Source: Desulfocurvus sp. | Lineage (GTDB): Bacteria > Desulfobacterota > Desulfovibrionia > Desulfovibrionales > Desulfovibrionaceae | Assembly: GCA_020692325.1 (NCBI GenBank) | Contig: JAIMKR010000001.1 | Span: 52,704 to 116,703 of the forward strand | Direction: 5' to 3' | Length of the DNA: 64,000 nt | Shown here: positions 35,212 to 45,461 of the stretch, piece after piece | Layout: each line of letters starts with the position of its first letter | Position numbering within the stretch: the first letter of the stretch is position 1 | The notes under the pieces: generated by a model | Database searches by the model: none | Told to the model about the DNA's origin: nothing | What the model saw: only the letters and a program-made list of their open reading frames with translations | Position numbers and translations under genes: made by a program

Positions 35212-36615
35212 ATGACCGCAACCAAGGATACCCGGACGGATTTCGACGTCGTCATCGTGGGCGGCGGCCCAGCCGGGCTGTTCGCCTCCGCCTGGCTCAG
35301 CGAGAACACCAACCTCTCCGTGCTGGTGATCGAGAAGGGCAAGCCGGCCCTCAAGCGCGAGTGCCCGTTGGACAAGCTCGGCTGCATCCACTGCAAGCCG
35401 TGTAACATTCTGTCCGGCGTCGGCGGGGCCGGGCTGTTCTCCGACGGCAAGCTCAACTTCATCCATAAGCTGGGCAAGACGGACCTGACCCAGTTCATGC
35501 CCGAGAGCGAGGCCATCGCCCTCATCGCCGAGACCGAGGCCATGTTCAACCGCTTCGGCATGGACGGCGCGGTGTACCCCACCGACATGGAGGCCGCGCG
35601 TAAAATCCGCGCCCAGGCCCGCAAAACCGGCATCGATCTGCTCATCATCCGCCAAAAACACCTGGGCAGCGACAATCTGCCCCGGCACATCGGCGCGATG
35701 ACCGAGCACATCAAATCACGCGGGGTCGTTTTCCACACCTCGGAGGAGGCCAAGGCCGTCCTCGCCGAAAACGGGCAGGTGCGCGGCGTGGTCACCAACA
35801 AGGGCGAATATTTGGCGCGCGCGGTGATACTGGCCCCGGGCCGCGTGGGCGCGGAATGGGTGGGCAAGCTCGCCCAGGAAATGAATCTCGGTCTTTCGCA
35901 ACGCGGCATCGAGGTGGGCGTGCGCGTGGAGATTCCGCGCGAGGTCATGCAGGACATCTGCGAGATCATCTACGACCCCACGTTCTTCATCCGCACCAGC
36001 AAGTACGACGACCAGACGCGCACGTTTTGCACCAACGACGGCGGATTCGTGGCCCTGGAGAACTACCAGGACTTCGTGTGTGTGAACGGCCACGCCTACA
36101 TGGATAAAAAGAGCGGCAACACCAACTTCGCATTCCTCTCCAAGGTGGTGCTCAACGATCCCGTGACCGACAACCAGGCCTACGGCGAGCACATCGGCCG
36201 GCTGGCCTCGCTCATCGGCGATGGCAAACCCATCCTGCAGCGCTTCGGCGACCTCAAACGCGGCCGGCGCAGCACCTGGCAGCGCATCCAGAACAGCTCC
36301 ATCGAGCCCACGCTCAAAAACGTGGTCTGCGGCGACATCGCCATGGCCCTGCCCGAGCGCATCCTGACCAACATCTTGGAGGGCCTGGAGAAACTGGGGC
36401 AGGTGGTGCCCGGCGTGGCCAACGACGAGACCCTGCTCTATGCGCCGGAGATCAAGTTTTTCGCCACGCAGATTGAGACGACCGCCAACCTGGAGACGGC
36501 GGTCACCGGCCTATTCGTGGCGGGCGACGGCCCCGGCGTGGCCGGTAACATCGTCTCCGCGGCGGCCACGGGCATCATCCCCAGCAAGGAGATCGCCCGG
36601 CGGCTGACGGACTAG
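35212..36615 (+). CDS. FAD-dependent oxidoreductase (COG2509-type)
   Basis: 467 residues. N-terminal FAD Rossmann motif VVIVGGGPAGLFASAWL, a cysteine cluster CPLDKLGCIHCKPCNILSGVGGAG, and a C-terminal GLFVAGDGPGVAGNIVSAAATG that closes the FAD site. This matches the uncharacterised FAD-dependent dehydrogenase family found widely in anaerobes. The conserved Cys cluster hints at redox-active or metal-bound thiols. GAGG precedes ATG. Monocistronic with a hairpin terminator behind. Substrate unknown. Confidence 0.85.
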   Translation: MTATKDTRTDFDVVIVGGGPAGLFASAWLSENTNLSVLVIEKGKPALKRECPLDKLGCIHCKPCNILSGVGGAGLFSDGKLNFIHKLGKTDLTQFMPESEAIALIAETEAMFNRFGMDGAVYPTDMEAARKIRAQARKTGIDLLIIRQKHLGSDNLPRHIGAMTEHIKSRGVVFHTSEEAKAVLAENGQVRGVVTNKGEYLARAVILAPGRVGAEWVGKLAQEMNLGLSQRGIEVGVRVEIPREVMQDICEIIYDPTFFIRTSKYDDQTRTFCTNDGGFVALENYQDFVCVNGHAYMDKKSGNTNFAFLSKVVLNDPVTDNQAYGEHIGRLASLIGDGKPILQRFGDLKRGRRSTWQRIQNSSIEPTLKNVVCGDIAMALPERILTNILEGLEKLGQVVPGVANDETLLYAPEIKFFATQIETTANLETAVTGLFVAGDGPGVAGNIVSAAATGIIPSKEIARRLTD

Positions 36616-36636
36616 CGCGATTCGGCAAATCCTCGG

Positions 36637-36672
36637 CCCCGGCGGAAGATCAAACGCCGCCGGGGTCTTTTT
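36637..36672 (+). terminator. Rho-independent terminator after the FAD protein gene
   Basis: Stem CCCCGGCGG/CCGCCGGGG (36637-36645, 36657-36665), 11-nt loop, followed by TCTTTTT. Confidence 0.85.
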
Positions 36673-36713
36673 CCCCTTGCGCGTGGTTCGGGGATACGCG
36701 TAGTTCAGTCGGC

Positions 36714-38429
36714 ATGATACGCGACTCCCTTAAATATGATGCGAACCAGACCCCGCCGACGCATCTGGCCTTCTGCCTCGCCCTCATGCACGTGCTGATC
36801 ATCTTCGACGCGGTCATCTTCATTCCCAACGTACTGAGCAAAACCGTCGGCGTGGAGCCGCACGCCCTGGCCTTCATCACCTTCGGGTCCATCATCACCT
36901 CCGCCGTGTTCACCTTCCTGCAAAGCCGCACGCGCTTCGGCATTGGCGCTGGTTTTCTGCTCTTCACCGGCTCATACAGCGCCTTCATGCTCTGCTCCAT
37001 CGACGCGGTGCAAATGGGGGGGCTTCCACTTTTGGCCACAGTGTCGCTGCTCACGGTGCCGGTGGTGTTCCTCTACACCTTCTTCATCCGGTTCTTCCGC
37101 CACATCATCACCCCCGCCGTGGGCGGCGTGGTTGTGCTACTCATCGCCACGGCCATGGTGCCCATCGGTCTCTCGCTGTGGGCGGGGTCGCTCAGACCCG
37201 GCGCCTCGCCTTCCCTGGCCCGACTGGTCACAGGCGGAGTCACGACGCTCAGCCTCACGCTGCTCATGCTCTTCGGCAAGCCGAAGCTCAGGCTGTGGAG
37301 TCCGCTCATCGGCATGGCGTGCGGCTACATCACGGCTGCGCTCACCGGGCTGCTCGACTTCGAAAACACGACGAGCAGCGTCTGGTTCGGCCTGCCCGAT
37401 CTGAACGCCTGGCCAGGACTGGAGACGCATCTTCACTGGGACCACCTGCCGCTGCTGCTGGCCTTCGGCATGGGCATGGTGGCCAGCATGATCGAAAGCA
37501 CCGGCAACATCATGCTCGTGCAGCAGATCTCCACGCGGGACTTCCGCCGCGTCTCCTACGATCAGGTGCAAAGCGGACTGTACTGCGATGGGCTGAGCAA
37601 GGTGGCGGCCGCGCTGCTGGGCACGGCAGTGCCATCCCTCTATTGCGACAACCTCCCCCTCATCGAGATGACGGGCGTGGCCTCGCGTCGCGTCGGCGCC
37701 ATCGGGGCGGGCATTCTGTTCGCGCTTGCCTTCATGCCCAAGGTCAGCGGCGTCATACTCGACATGCCCGGCCCGGTCATCGGCGGCTTCCTCGTGGTCA
37801 TCGCCGCGCTGTTGTTCCACGCGGGGTTCGGGCTGGTGGCCATGACCCGGCTGAACAATCAGCATGGACTCATCCTGGGGCTCTCGCTGGTGGTGGGGCT
37901 GGTGGCGGGCGGCCGGTCGTTCTTTCCCGGCGTGGTCCCCTCAAGCCTGAGCCCCCTGCTGCAAAATAGCGTGGCCATGGGCGGCTTCACGGCCTTCTTG
38001 CTCAGCACGCTGGCCTTTCTCGCTCCCAAGCGCGGCATCGGCGGGGTGTTCCGAGCCGACGTCTCGGACCTCGCGAAACTGCAGAAAACGCTCAACGCCG
38101 GACGGGCGAGGCTCAAACTCTCGCCGGAGCGCTTCAACATCCTCTCGCTGTGCTGCGAGGAGGTTTTTGTGCGCATGATCGCGGCGCCCGACGTGAACCC
38201 CGACCACAACCTGACCATGCGCGCCGCCCTCACCGAGGATGGCTGTTTCACGGAGATGATTTGCGGGCACAAGATGGACGACATCAACAATTTCGCCGTG
38301 CCGGAATCCCTGCTGAAAGCAACGCCGGAGGATCTCGACCAACTGGGGTTGATGCTTTTCTCGGAATACGCGTACGATGTGAAACACCTGGAAATCTCGG
38401 GATATTCGTACATTTCCTTCATGATTTGA
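36714..38429 (+). CDS. NCS2 xanthine/uracil-type permease fused to a degenerate HATPase-like domain
   Basis: 571 residues. Residues 1-435 are a nucleobase:cation symporter-2 transporter with about 12-14 hydrophobic segments (FGMGMVASMIESTGNIMLVQQIS in the central QxxSxG-like region). Residues 440-571 are soluble and resemble an RsbW/HATPase_c_2 fold: LSPERFNILSLCCEEVFVRMI in place of the usual EEAxxNxI helix. They end in LGLMLFSEYAYDVKHLEISGYSYISFMI. The Asn that binds Mg-ATP and a DxGxG box are missing, so ATP binding is doubtful. The SD is weak. Nucleobase transport is inferred from family. Confidence 0.82.
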   Translation: MIRDSLKYDANQTPPTHLAFCLALMHVLIIFDAVIFIPNVLSKTVGVEPHALAFITFGSIITSAVFTFLQSRTRFGIGAGFLLFTGSYSAFMLCSIDAVQMGGLPLLATVSLLTVPVVFLYTFFIRFFRHIITPAVGGVVVLLIATAMVPIGLSLWAGSLRPGASPSLARLVTGGVTTLSLTLLMLFGKPKLRLWSPLIGMACGYITAALTGLLDFENTTSSVWFGLPDLNAWPGLETHLHWDHLPLLLAFGMGMVASMIESTGNIMLVQQISTRDFRRVSYDQVQSGLYCDGLSKVAAALLGTAVPSLYCDNLPLIEMTGVASRRVGAIGAGILFALAFMPKVSGVILDMPGPVIGGFLVVIAALLFHAGFGLVAMTRLNNQHGLILGLSLVVGLVAGGRSFFPGVVPSSLSPLLQNSVAMGGFTAFLLSTLAFLAPKRGIGGVFRADVSDLAKLQKTLNAGRARLKLSPERFNILSLCCEEVFVRMIAAPDVNPDHNLTMRAALTEDGCFTEMICGHKMDDINNFAVPESLLKATPEDLDQLGLMLFSEYAYDVKHLEISGYSYISFMI

Positions 38430-38506
38430 CCACTCGAGGGCGGCGCGCGGCGAAAAGGCCCGCGCACGTCCATGTATCCATACCTAAATATTTTCTAGAA
38501 AACGAT

Positions 38507-38531
38507 TGACACTCTGTCATTTCCTTGACAG
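38507..38531. promoter_or_regulatory. Three TGACA/TGTCA half-sites upstream of the sigma-54 activator
   Basis: TGACA (38507-38511), TGTCA (38515-38519), TGACA (38526-38530); the last two form the inverted repeat CTGTCA-N6-TGACAG. They lie 70-95 nt before the ATG at 38601. Two of the half-sites also form TTGACA, so a -35 role is an alternative. Confidence 0.4.
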
Positions 38532-38600
38532 TGAGAGAGACACGCCCCCAAGGCGTCTTTCGTCGCGTCCGTCATCCGGGGACTTGATCATGGAGGATCA

Positions 38601-39620
<1,020 letters not shown>

Positions 39621-39643
39621 GGTTGCAGGGGATCGGCCCGCCC

Positions 39644-42600
39644 GTGTCCTTGAAGCGTTTCACCGCGACAATCGGCATCTGCGCCGCGCTTGCGGCGGCG
39701 GATCCCGCATCGCCCAAACAGGCCCGCGCCATGCAGGCCGGTTTTTCCGCCGGATCGGAGGCGGACACATTCACCGTCACTCCCGACGGCGACGCGCTGC
39801 CGAAATATTCCGTGAGCCGCACCGGCGCGCGTGAACTCACCGTGACGTTCCCCGGCGGCCGGCCCCCGACCGCGCCGGGCATCGCCGGCTCCAAACTGGT
39901 GGCCGGCGTGCGGCCAACGGCCAACGGCTTCAAAATTCTGCTCAAAACCGACGCCTTCGGCTATGTGGCCGCCCCGGCGAAAGGCGGCCGCCAGCTGCGC
40001 GTGCAGGTCTTCGCCGACGCCATCGGCGCCACCTGGGCCGACGCGCACAAGGCCAAGGCCACGCCCGCCGAACGTCGGCAAAAGGCCGACGACGCCAAGG
40101 CCAAGCGCGATCAGGCCAGGCAAAAGCGAGAGGAACAGGCCAAGCAGCAACGCGAGGCCAAGTCACGCACCGCCGAGGAAGCCGCCAAGCGCGCGGCCGA
40201 AACCAAGCGGGGCGAAACGGTCAAGCGACAGCCCACCCCCGCGCAGCCCGCCCCCGCGCCGATCCAACAGGCCCGTGGGGGGGCAACCCGGCCCTCGCCG
40301 CCCGCGCAGAACAGCCGGAGCGGCAAACCGTTCTACTCCGTGCCTTACTCCTTGCGCGCCCCGGTGAACAAATCCGTCATCGGCCCGGGATCGTCCACAA
40401 CCACCCTGCCCCCGGTGGAAGGACACGCCGCAGCTCCAGTCCCCACGGCGCACGCCGCCGCTCCGGCAGCAACGGCCGTGGCGGCTCCGGTCAAGACGCC
40501 CCCTCCGGCCGCCGCGCCAACCGGCAGACCCGTCGGCGTCAAGCTGCCCCCCGGCGTCACCGAACGGCCCATCCTGCAGGAACACACGGCGAACATCGCG
40601 CCGCAGGGTCCTACTTCGGCGCCGGAGCCGTCCGCCAAGTCCATCGCCCGCACGGCCAGCAAGCCGCCCACCGACGTGAATTTGCCCAAGGGCCGGACAC
40701 AGGTCCTCTTCCGCGCCGAGCATCACGGCCCGGAGGATCTGCGCCCCGCGCAGGTGCTTTCCGGCGCGCCGGCCGCCCCACGCCCGGCGGCGGCCCCCTC
40801 CCAGGCGCAACCCCTGCGCCCGGGGCAACCAGCCACAGCGCAGCCGCTGCCGAACAAGCCCTGGAGCGTGCGCCAGACCGTGCAGAAGGTCTACGCGCCC
40901 ACGGGATCCAACGGCAACGCCACACTGCCGCAGGTGGGCGGCGCGGCCACGGCGGCGGCCAAGGCCGCGGCGAAGGAAAGCCAGCAGGGCCCGCAGCCCG
41001 GCGGCGAGCACGGGGCAGGCAACACCTCGGAACACGCTCCCGCCGAACCTCACCCCGCCGCGAACGCCACGCACGCGCAGGCGGCCCCCCCCGCGCAGGA
41101 GCCCGCGCCCGCCGCGCACGACGCCGCTCCGGCCGGAGGCGCGCACGGAAGTGGCGACAAGAAGGAAAAGCAAGGTCCCCTCAGCCTCAAGGAAATTCTG
41201 GCTCAGGTCACCGCCGCCCAAACCGACATGGTGGCAGGCAAGTGGAATGATGCCGTGACCAAGCTGGAGGCCCTGCTCCACGAGCCCGCCCTCAAGGGCC
41301 CCCCGCGCGAGGACGTCCTCTACGCCCTGGGCGACGCCTACATGCAGGCCTATCGCGACAAACTCGCAGCCAATTTCGACAAGATCGCCGGTGCGCAGCT
41401 GGCGGCCATGAACGCCAACCCGAAGTCGCGCCACGTGCCACACGCCATGGTCAACCTCGGGTTGCTCAACCTCCGGGTGGGCAACCTGCCCGAGGCCAGG
41501 GCCTACTTCAACATCGTCCGCAAGAAGTATCCCCAGGATGACAGCGCCCCGATCATCCCCTACTCGCTGGGCGAGTACTACCGGGGCAAGGGCGACCTCA
41601 AGACCGCCGCCGCGCAGTACCAGGACCTCATCCAGAACTACCCAGACAGCCGCATGGCCAAGGAGACAGCGTTCAACCTCGTGCAGGTGCTGCGCGAGCT
41701 GGGAGCCTACGACAAGGCCTATCAGATCGCCGATTATCTGGATAAACGCTGGCCGCTGTTCTACATGGACAACCCAGATTTTTTGCGCATCCACGCCGAG
41801 GTGGAGGAGAAGAACGGCAAGCTCGATCAGGCCAAGGACCACTACTGGACCTACTATAACCTGCTTCCCAAGAGCCAGTATGCCGACGTCACCCTCGTGC
41901 GTATCGGCGACATCTACCTGCGCCAGAACAAACGCACCGCGGCCCTGGAGATCTACCAGAAGGCCCTGCAGGACTTTCCCAACCGCGAGGGCGGGCAGGT
42001 GGCGCAGATGCGCATCGCCGAGGAGGGCATCTACGACGACCCGACCATGAAGGAGATGGAACCCATCTTCGACAGGCCCAGCGCCATCAAGCCCAACGAG
42101 GCCTACACCTACATCTACACCAAATTTCCGCAGAGTCCGCTGGCCCCACTGGCCCTCATCAAGCTCGGCATGTGGCAGTTCCACAACAAGAGCTACATGG
42201 ACGCCATGAACACGGTCAACACGTTCCTGCAGAAGTATCCGCAGAGCAAACTGATCGACAAGGCCAACGAACTCGGCTTCCAGGCGTTCCTCATGGCCCT
42301 GCCTAATCTCGTACAAGACGGCAACTACGCCCGCGTGATGCAGATTTACGACGGCGCGCCCTACGTCAAGTCCAACTGGAACAACTTCAACGACGGCGCG
42401 CAGATGGCCATCGCCGTAAGCGCCTGGAAGCTTGGCCAGCCCGACCGCGCGCTCAAGCTCGCCGGCCGCTTCCTCGGCAAGCGGCAGGTTCCCAAGTATT
42501 CGGAAATGGCGCTCGACCTCGCCATGAACATCTTCATGGAAGGCAAGCAGTGGAAGCGCATCGCGGATCTGGCCACGCGGGCCAACCGGGCCTGGAAGCT

Positions 42601-43174
42601 CTCGCCCCGGCAGAAGACCGCCTTCGAGAATGCCAAGGCCATGGCGCTGGAGAATTCAGGCGATAGTAAGAACAGCCTGCCCCTATGGACGCGCATTGCC
42701 GCCAACGCCAAGTCCGACCCCGGTCTGCGGGCCCACGCCACCTACATGCTGGCCAAGGACGCAGCCCGACGCAACGACATGTTCCGGCTCTTCGCCCTTT
42801 CACAGGAGGCGCTCACCCAGCTTCTCGCCACCCACGGCGACAAGGCCAAGATCAAGGACTGCATGCTCATGGCCATCACCGCCACCGAGCGTTCCGGCCA
42901 GTTCGCCCAGGCACTCAGATGGGGCAACGCCTTCGACGCCATCATTCCGCCCAGCGATCCCGACTGGGCCCCCGTGCGCCTGCGCCTGGCCGAAATCTAC
43001 CGCCGTGGCAACCAGCTCGACGAATGGAAGAAGGTGCTCGCCGAGGTGGTGAAAAAGCAGCCCAAAACCATTTACGCGCGCATGGCCCAGCAGTCGCTGG
43101 ACAGCAACGCCCTGGACCAGCGCCTGCAGAACTACCTGGTGCAGCCCCCGAAGCCCGGGCAGCAACTGCAATAA
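39644..43174 (+). CDS. Large exported TPR protein with Pro/Ala-rich linker
   Basis: 1,176 residues from GTG 39644 (TTG 39623 is an alternative). A signal-like N-terminus ends at about KQARA. A beta-rich AMIN-like segment follows (residues 45-125, FTVTPDGDALPKYSVSRTGARELTVTF). Then comes a roughly 400-residue linker rich in Pro, Ala, Gln and Lys. From about 525 onward there are many TPR-like repeats (KWNDAVTKLEALLHEP, LGEYYRGKGDLKTAAAQYQDLIQNYPDSRMA, GDIYLRQNKRTAALEIYQKALQDFPN). Probably a periplasmic scaffold. It directly follows the sigma-54 activator. Confidence 0.82.
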   Translation: MSLKRFTATIGICAALAAADPASPKQARAMQAGFSAGSEADTFTVTPDGDALPKYSVSRTGARELTVTFPGGRPPTAPGIAGSKLVAGVRPTANGFKILLKTDAFGYVAAPAKGGRQLRVQVFADAIGATWADAHKAKATPAERRQKADDAKAKRDQARQKREEQAKQQREAKSRTAEEAAKRAAETKRGETVKRQPTPAQPAPAPIQQARGGATRPSPPAQNSRSGKPFYSVPYSLRAPVNKSVIGPGSSTTTLPPVEGHAAAPVPTAHAAAPAATAVAAPVKTPPPAAAPTGRPVGVKLPPGVTERPILQEHTANIAPQGPTSAPEPSAKSIARTASKPPTDVNLPKGRTQVLFRAEHHGPEDLRPAQVLSGAPAAPRPAAAPSQAQPLRPGQPATAQPLPNKPWSVRQTVQKVYAPTGSNGNATLPQVGGAATAAAKAAAKESQQGPQPGGEHGAGNTSEHAPAEPHPAANATHAQAAPPAQEPAPAAHDAAPAGGAHGSGDKKEKQGPLSLKEILAQVTAAQTDMVAGKWNDAVTKLEALLHEPALKGPPREDVLYALGDAYMQAYRDKLAANFDKIAGAQLAAMNANPKSRHVPHAMVNLGLLNLRVGNLPEARAYFNIVRKKYPQDDSAPIIPYSLGEYYRGKGDLKTAAAQYQDLIQNYPDSRMAKETAFNLVQVLRELGAYDKAYQIADYLDKRWPLFYMDNPDFLRIHAEVEEKNGKLDQAKDHYWTYYNLLPKSQYADVTLVRIGDIYLRQNKRTAALEIYQKALQDFPNREGGQVAQMRIAEEGIYDDPTMKEMEPIFDRPSAIKPNEAYTYIYTKFPQSPLAPLALIKLGMWQFHNKSYMDAMNTVNTFLQKYPQSKLIDKANELGFQAFLMALPNLVQDGNYARVMQIYDGAPYVKSNWNNFNDGAQMAIAVSAWKLGQPDRALKLAGRFLGKRQVPKYSEMALDLAMNIFMEGKQWKRIADLATRANRAWKLSPRQKTAFENAKAMALENSGDSKNSLPLWTRIAANAKSDPGLRAHATYMLAKDAARRNDMFRLFALSQEALTQLLATHGDKAKIKDCMLMAITATERSGQFAQALRWGNAFDAIIPPSDPDWAPVRLRLAEIYRRGNQLDEWKKVLAEVVKKQPKTIYARMAQQSLDSNALDQRLQNYLVQPPKPGQQLQ

Positions 43175-43200
43175 CCCGCCAGAAGCGGGGGAGGCCGCCT

Positions 43201-44034
43201 ATGCCCATGCCGCACATGCAATCCCACGATCGCCGGCCCGCCGTGGCCGGACAGTTCTACCCAGGTGATCCCGCGCAGCTCGATGAGGCCGTCCGGGCCT
43301 ATCTGGCCGCCGCGGACGCATCCTCCCGCCGGCCGGCCATCCTGGCCATGGCGCCGCACGCGGGCTACGTCTATTCCGGCCCCGTCGCCGGACTCACCCT
43401 GGGACTGGCCGATCTGGGCGACACCATCCTCATGCTCGGTCCCAACCATACGGGCCTGGGCAAACCGCTGGCGGTATGGCCCGACGGCCGCTGGCAGTTC
43501 CCCGGCGGCGCGCTTTCCGTGGACGCCGAGCTGGCGACCCTGCTCATGGAACGGGAGCCCAGACTCACGACCGACACCCTGGCCCACGTGCGCGAACACT
43601 CCCTGGAGGTGATGCTGCCGTTTCTGGCCGCGCTCGACCCGGCGACGCGCATCGTGCCGGTCTGTGTGGCCCAGCCTGGACGCGACACGCTTTTGGACAT
43701 CGGCCGCACCATCGGCCGGGCGCTGCGCGAACAGTCGAAGCGCGTGGGCATCCTCGTCAGCTCGGACATGAACCACTTCCGAGCGCAAGGCGTGACGCAG
43801 AAGCTGGACGCCGCCGCGCTGGCCCCAGCGCTGGACCTCGACCCCGCGCGCTTCTACGACACCGTGCGCGACGAGGACATCTCCATGTGCGGCGTGCTGC
43901 CCATGACCATCGGGCTGGCCGCAGCCATCGAGATGGGTGCGACCAAGGCCGAACTCACGGCCCACGCCACCTCCGGCGACGCCAGCGGCGATTACGACCG
44001 CGTGGTGGGCTACGCGGGGGTCATCGTGCGCTGA
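43201..44034 (+). CDS. amrB: MEMO1-family protein (AmmeMemoRadiSam system protein B)
   Basis: 277 residues. MEMO/class III dioxygenase-like fold signatures: RRPAVAGQFYPGDPAQLD at the N-terminus, APHAGYVYSGPVAG, MLGPNHTGLG, HVREHSLEVMLPFLAAL and SSDMNHFRAQ, with the metal-ligand-like His residues kept. GGAGG is six nt before ATG 43201. The AmmeMemoRadiSam partners (AMMECR1 domain and radical SAM) are not in the window. Biochemical role of this family is unsettled. Confidence 0.9.
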   Translation: MPMPHMQSHDRRPAVAGQFYPGDPAQLDEAVRAYLAAADASSRRPAILAMAPHAGYVYSGPVAGLTLGLADLGDTILMLGPNHTGLGKPLAVWPDGRWQFPGGALSVDAELATLLMEREPRLTTDTLAHVREHSLEVMLPFLAALDPATRIVPVCVAQPGRDTLLDIGRTIGRALREQSKRVGILVSSDMNHFRAQGVTQKLDAAALAPALDLDPARFYDTVRDEDISMCGVLPMTIGLAAAIEMGATKAELTAHATSGDASGDYDRVVGYAGVIVR

Positions 44035-44174
44035 GGCCGCCGCGTTCCGGCCGCCGGCCGGGCCTTTACAGCGCGGGACGGACCCGCGTAGACCGGAGCA
44101 TCGCCCGGCCCCGGCACACCGCTGAGGTTCAGGGACGGGCGTCCCCACCCACCGCAACGCAGCGGAGCCAGCGC

Positions 44175-45452
44175 GTGTTCGGCAAAAAGCTCAAAAAATG
44201 GTTCGGCCGGCATCACAAGCCGAAATTCTCCGGCCTGGAGATTCTCAAGTACATCGGCCCGGGGCTGCTCGTCACCGTCGGCTTCATCGACCCCGGCAAC
44301 TGGGCGGCCAACGTGGCTGCGGGAGCCGGCTTCGGCTACACGCTGCTGTGGATGGTCACCCTGTCCACATTGATGCTCATCGTGTTGCAGCACAACGCCG
44401 CACACCTGGGCATCGCCACGGGCCTCTGCCTTTCCGAGGCGGCGGTGGCGCACCTGCGCAAAACGCCGGCGCGGCTGTTGCTCGGCTCGGCCATGCTGGC
44501 GGCCGTGGCCACGGCGCTGGCCGAGCTGCTGGGCGGAGCCATTGCGCTGAACATGCTCTTCCGCGTGCCCATCTGGGCGGGCACGCTGCTCGTCACGGCC
44601 TTCGTGGCCTGGATGCTCTATTCCAACTCCTACCGTCGCCTCGAGAAATTCATCATCGCCTTCGTGTCGCTCATCGGACTGTCGTTCATCTACGAAATCT
44701 GTCTGGTGGACGTGCCCTGGAGCCACGCGGCGGTCAGCTGGTTCATGCCAACCATTCCGGCCGGCTCCATCCCCATCATCATGAGCGTGCTCGGCGCGGT
44801 GGTCATGCCGCACAACCTCTTCCTGCATTCGGAAATCATCCAGAGCCGGCAATGGAATCTGGAGGACAAGGCGGTCATCTGCCATCAACTGCGCTTCGAA
44901 TTCGTGGACACGCTGCTGTCCATGCTCATCGGCTGGGGTATCAACAGCGCCATGATCGTGGTGGCGGCTGCGACGTTCTTCGTCCAGGGGACCCCGGTGG
45001 ATCAGTTGGAGCAGGCGCAGGCCATGCTGCGGCCCATATTGGGCGATTCCGCCGCCGTGGTGTTCGCCCTGGCGCTGCTCATGGCCGGGCTGTCCTCCAG
45101 TGTCACCGCGGCCATGGCCGGGGGCAGCATCTTCGCTGGCATCTTCTCCGAGCCCTTCGACATCAAGGACGCGCACAGCAGGCTCGGCGTGGCGCTCACC
45201 CTCGTTCCGGCCGCCCTGTGCATTCTGTTCATCAACCACCCCTTCGACGGACTGGTGGTCTCGCAGATTCTGCTGAGCGTGCAGCTGCCCTTCACCATCT
45301 ACCTGCAATTTCGGCTCACGGCCTCGCGCAAGGTCATGGGCGAATTCGTGAACACCGCCTGGCACAACTTCGTGCTGGCGGGCATCAGCGTGGTGGTGGT
45401 CGGGCTGAACGTGCTGCTGCTGTGGGATATGCTCTTCAACGCCGGGGCGTGA
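44175..45452 (+). CDS. Nramp-family divalent metal transporter
   Basis: 425 residues, 11 membrane helices. TM1 has the metal-binding D39-P-G-N42 (GFIDPGNWAANVAAGAGFGY) and TM6 the M211-P-H motif (AVVMPHNLFLHS), both hallmarks of Nramp/MntH proteins. GTG 44175 is preceded by GGAG at seven nt; the longer open frame upstream is antisense-like and overlaps the MEMO gene in another frame. Imports Mn2+ or Fe2+ with protons by family. Preceded by a leader that can fold over the SD. Confidence 0.92.
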   Translation: MFGKKLKKWFGRHHKPKFSGLEILKYIGPGLLVTVGFIDPGNWAANVAAGAGFGYTLLWMVTLSTLMLIVLQHNAAHLGIATGLCLSEAAVAHLRKTPARLLLGSAMLAAVATALAELLGGAIALNMLFRVPIWAGTLLVTAFVAWMLYSNSYRRLEKFIIAFVSLIGLSFIYEICLVDVPWSHAAVSWFMPTIPAGSIPIIMSVLGAVVMPHNLFLHSEIIQSRQWNLEDKAVICHQLRFEFVDTLLSMLIGWGINSAMIVVAAATFFVQGTPVDQLEQAQAMLRPILGDSAAVVFALALLMAGLSSSVTAAMAGGSIFAGIFSEPFDIKDAHSRLGVALTLVPAALCILFINHPFDGLVVSQILLSVQLPFTIYLQFRLTASRKVMGEFVNTAWHNFVLAGISVVVVGLNVLLLWDMLFNAGA

Positions 45453-45461
45453 GGAGGCGGA

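Noticed and set aside
44035-44174. Mn2+ (yybP-ykoY) or other known riboswitch before the Nramp gene
   Set aside because: No conserved yybP-ykoY core was seen. Only a simple SD-covering fold is supported, reported as a finding.
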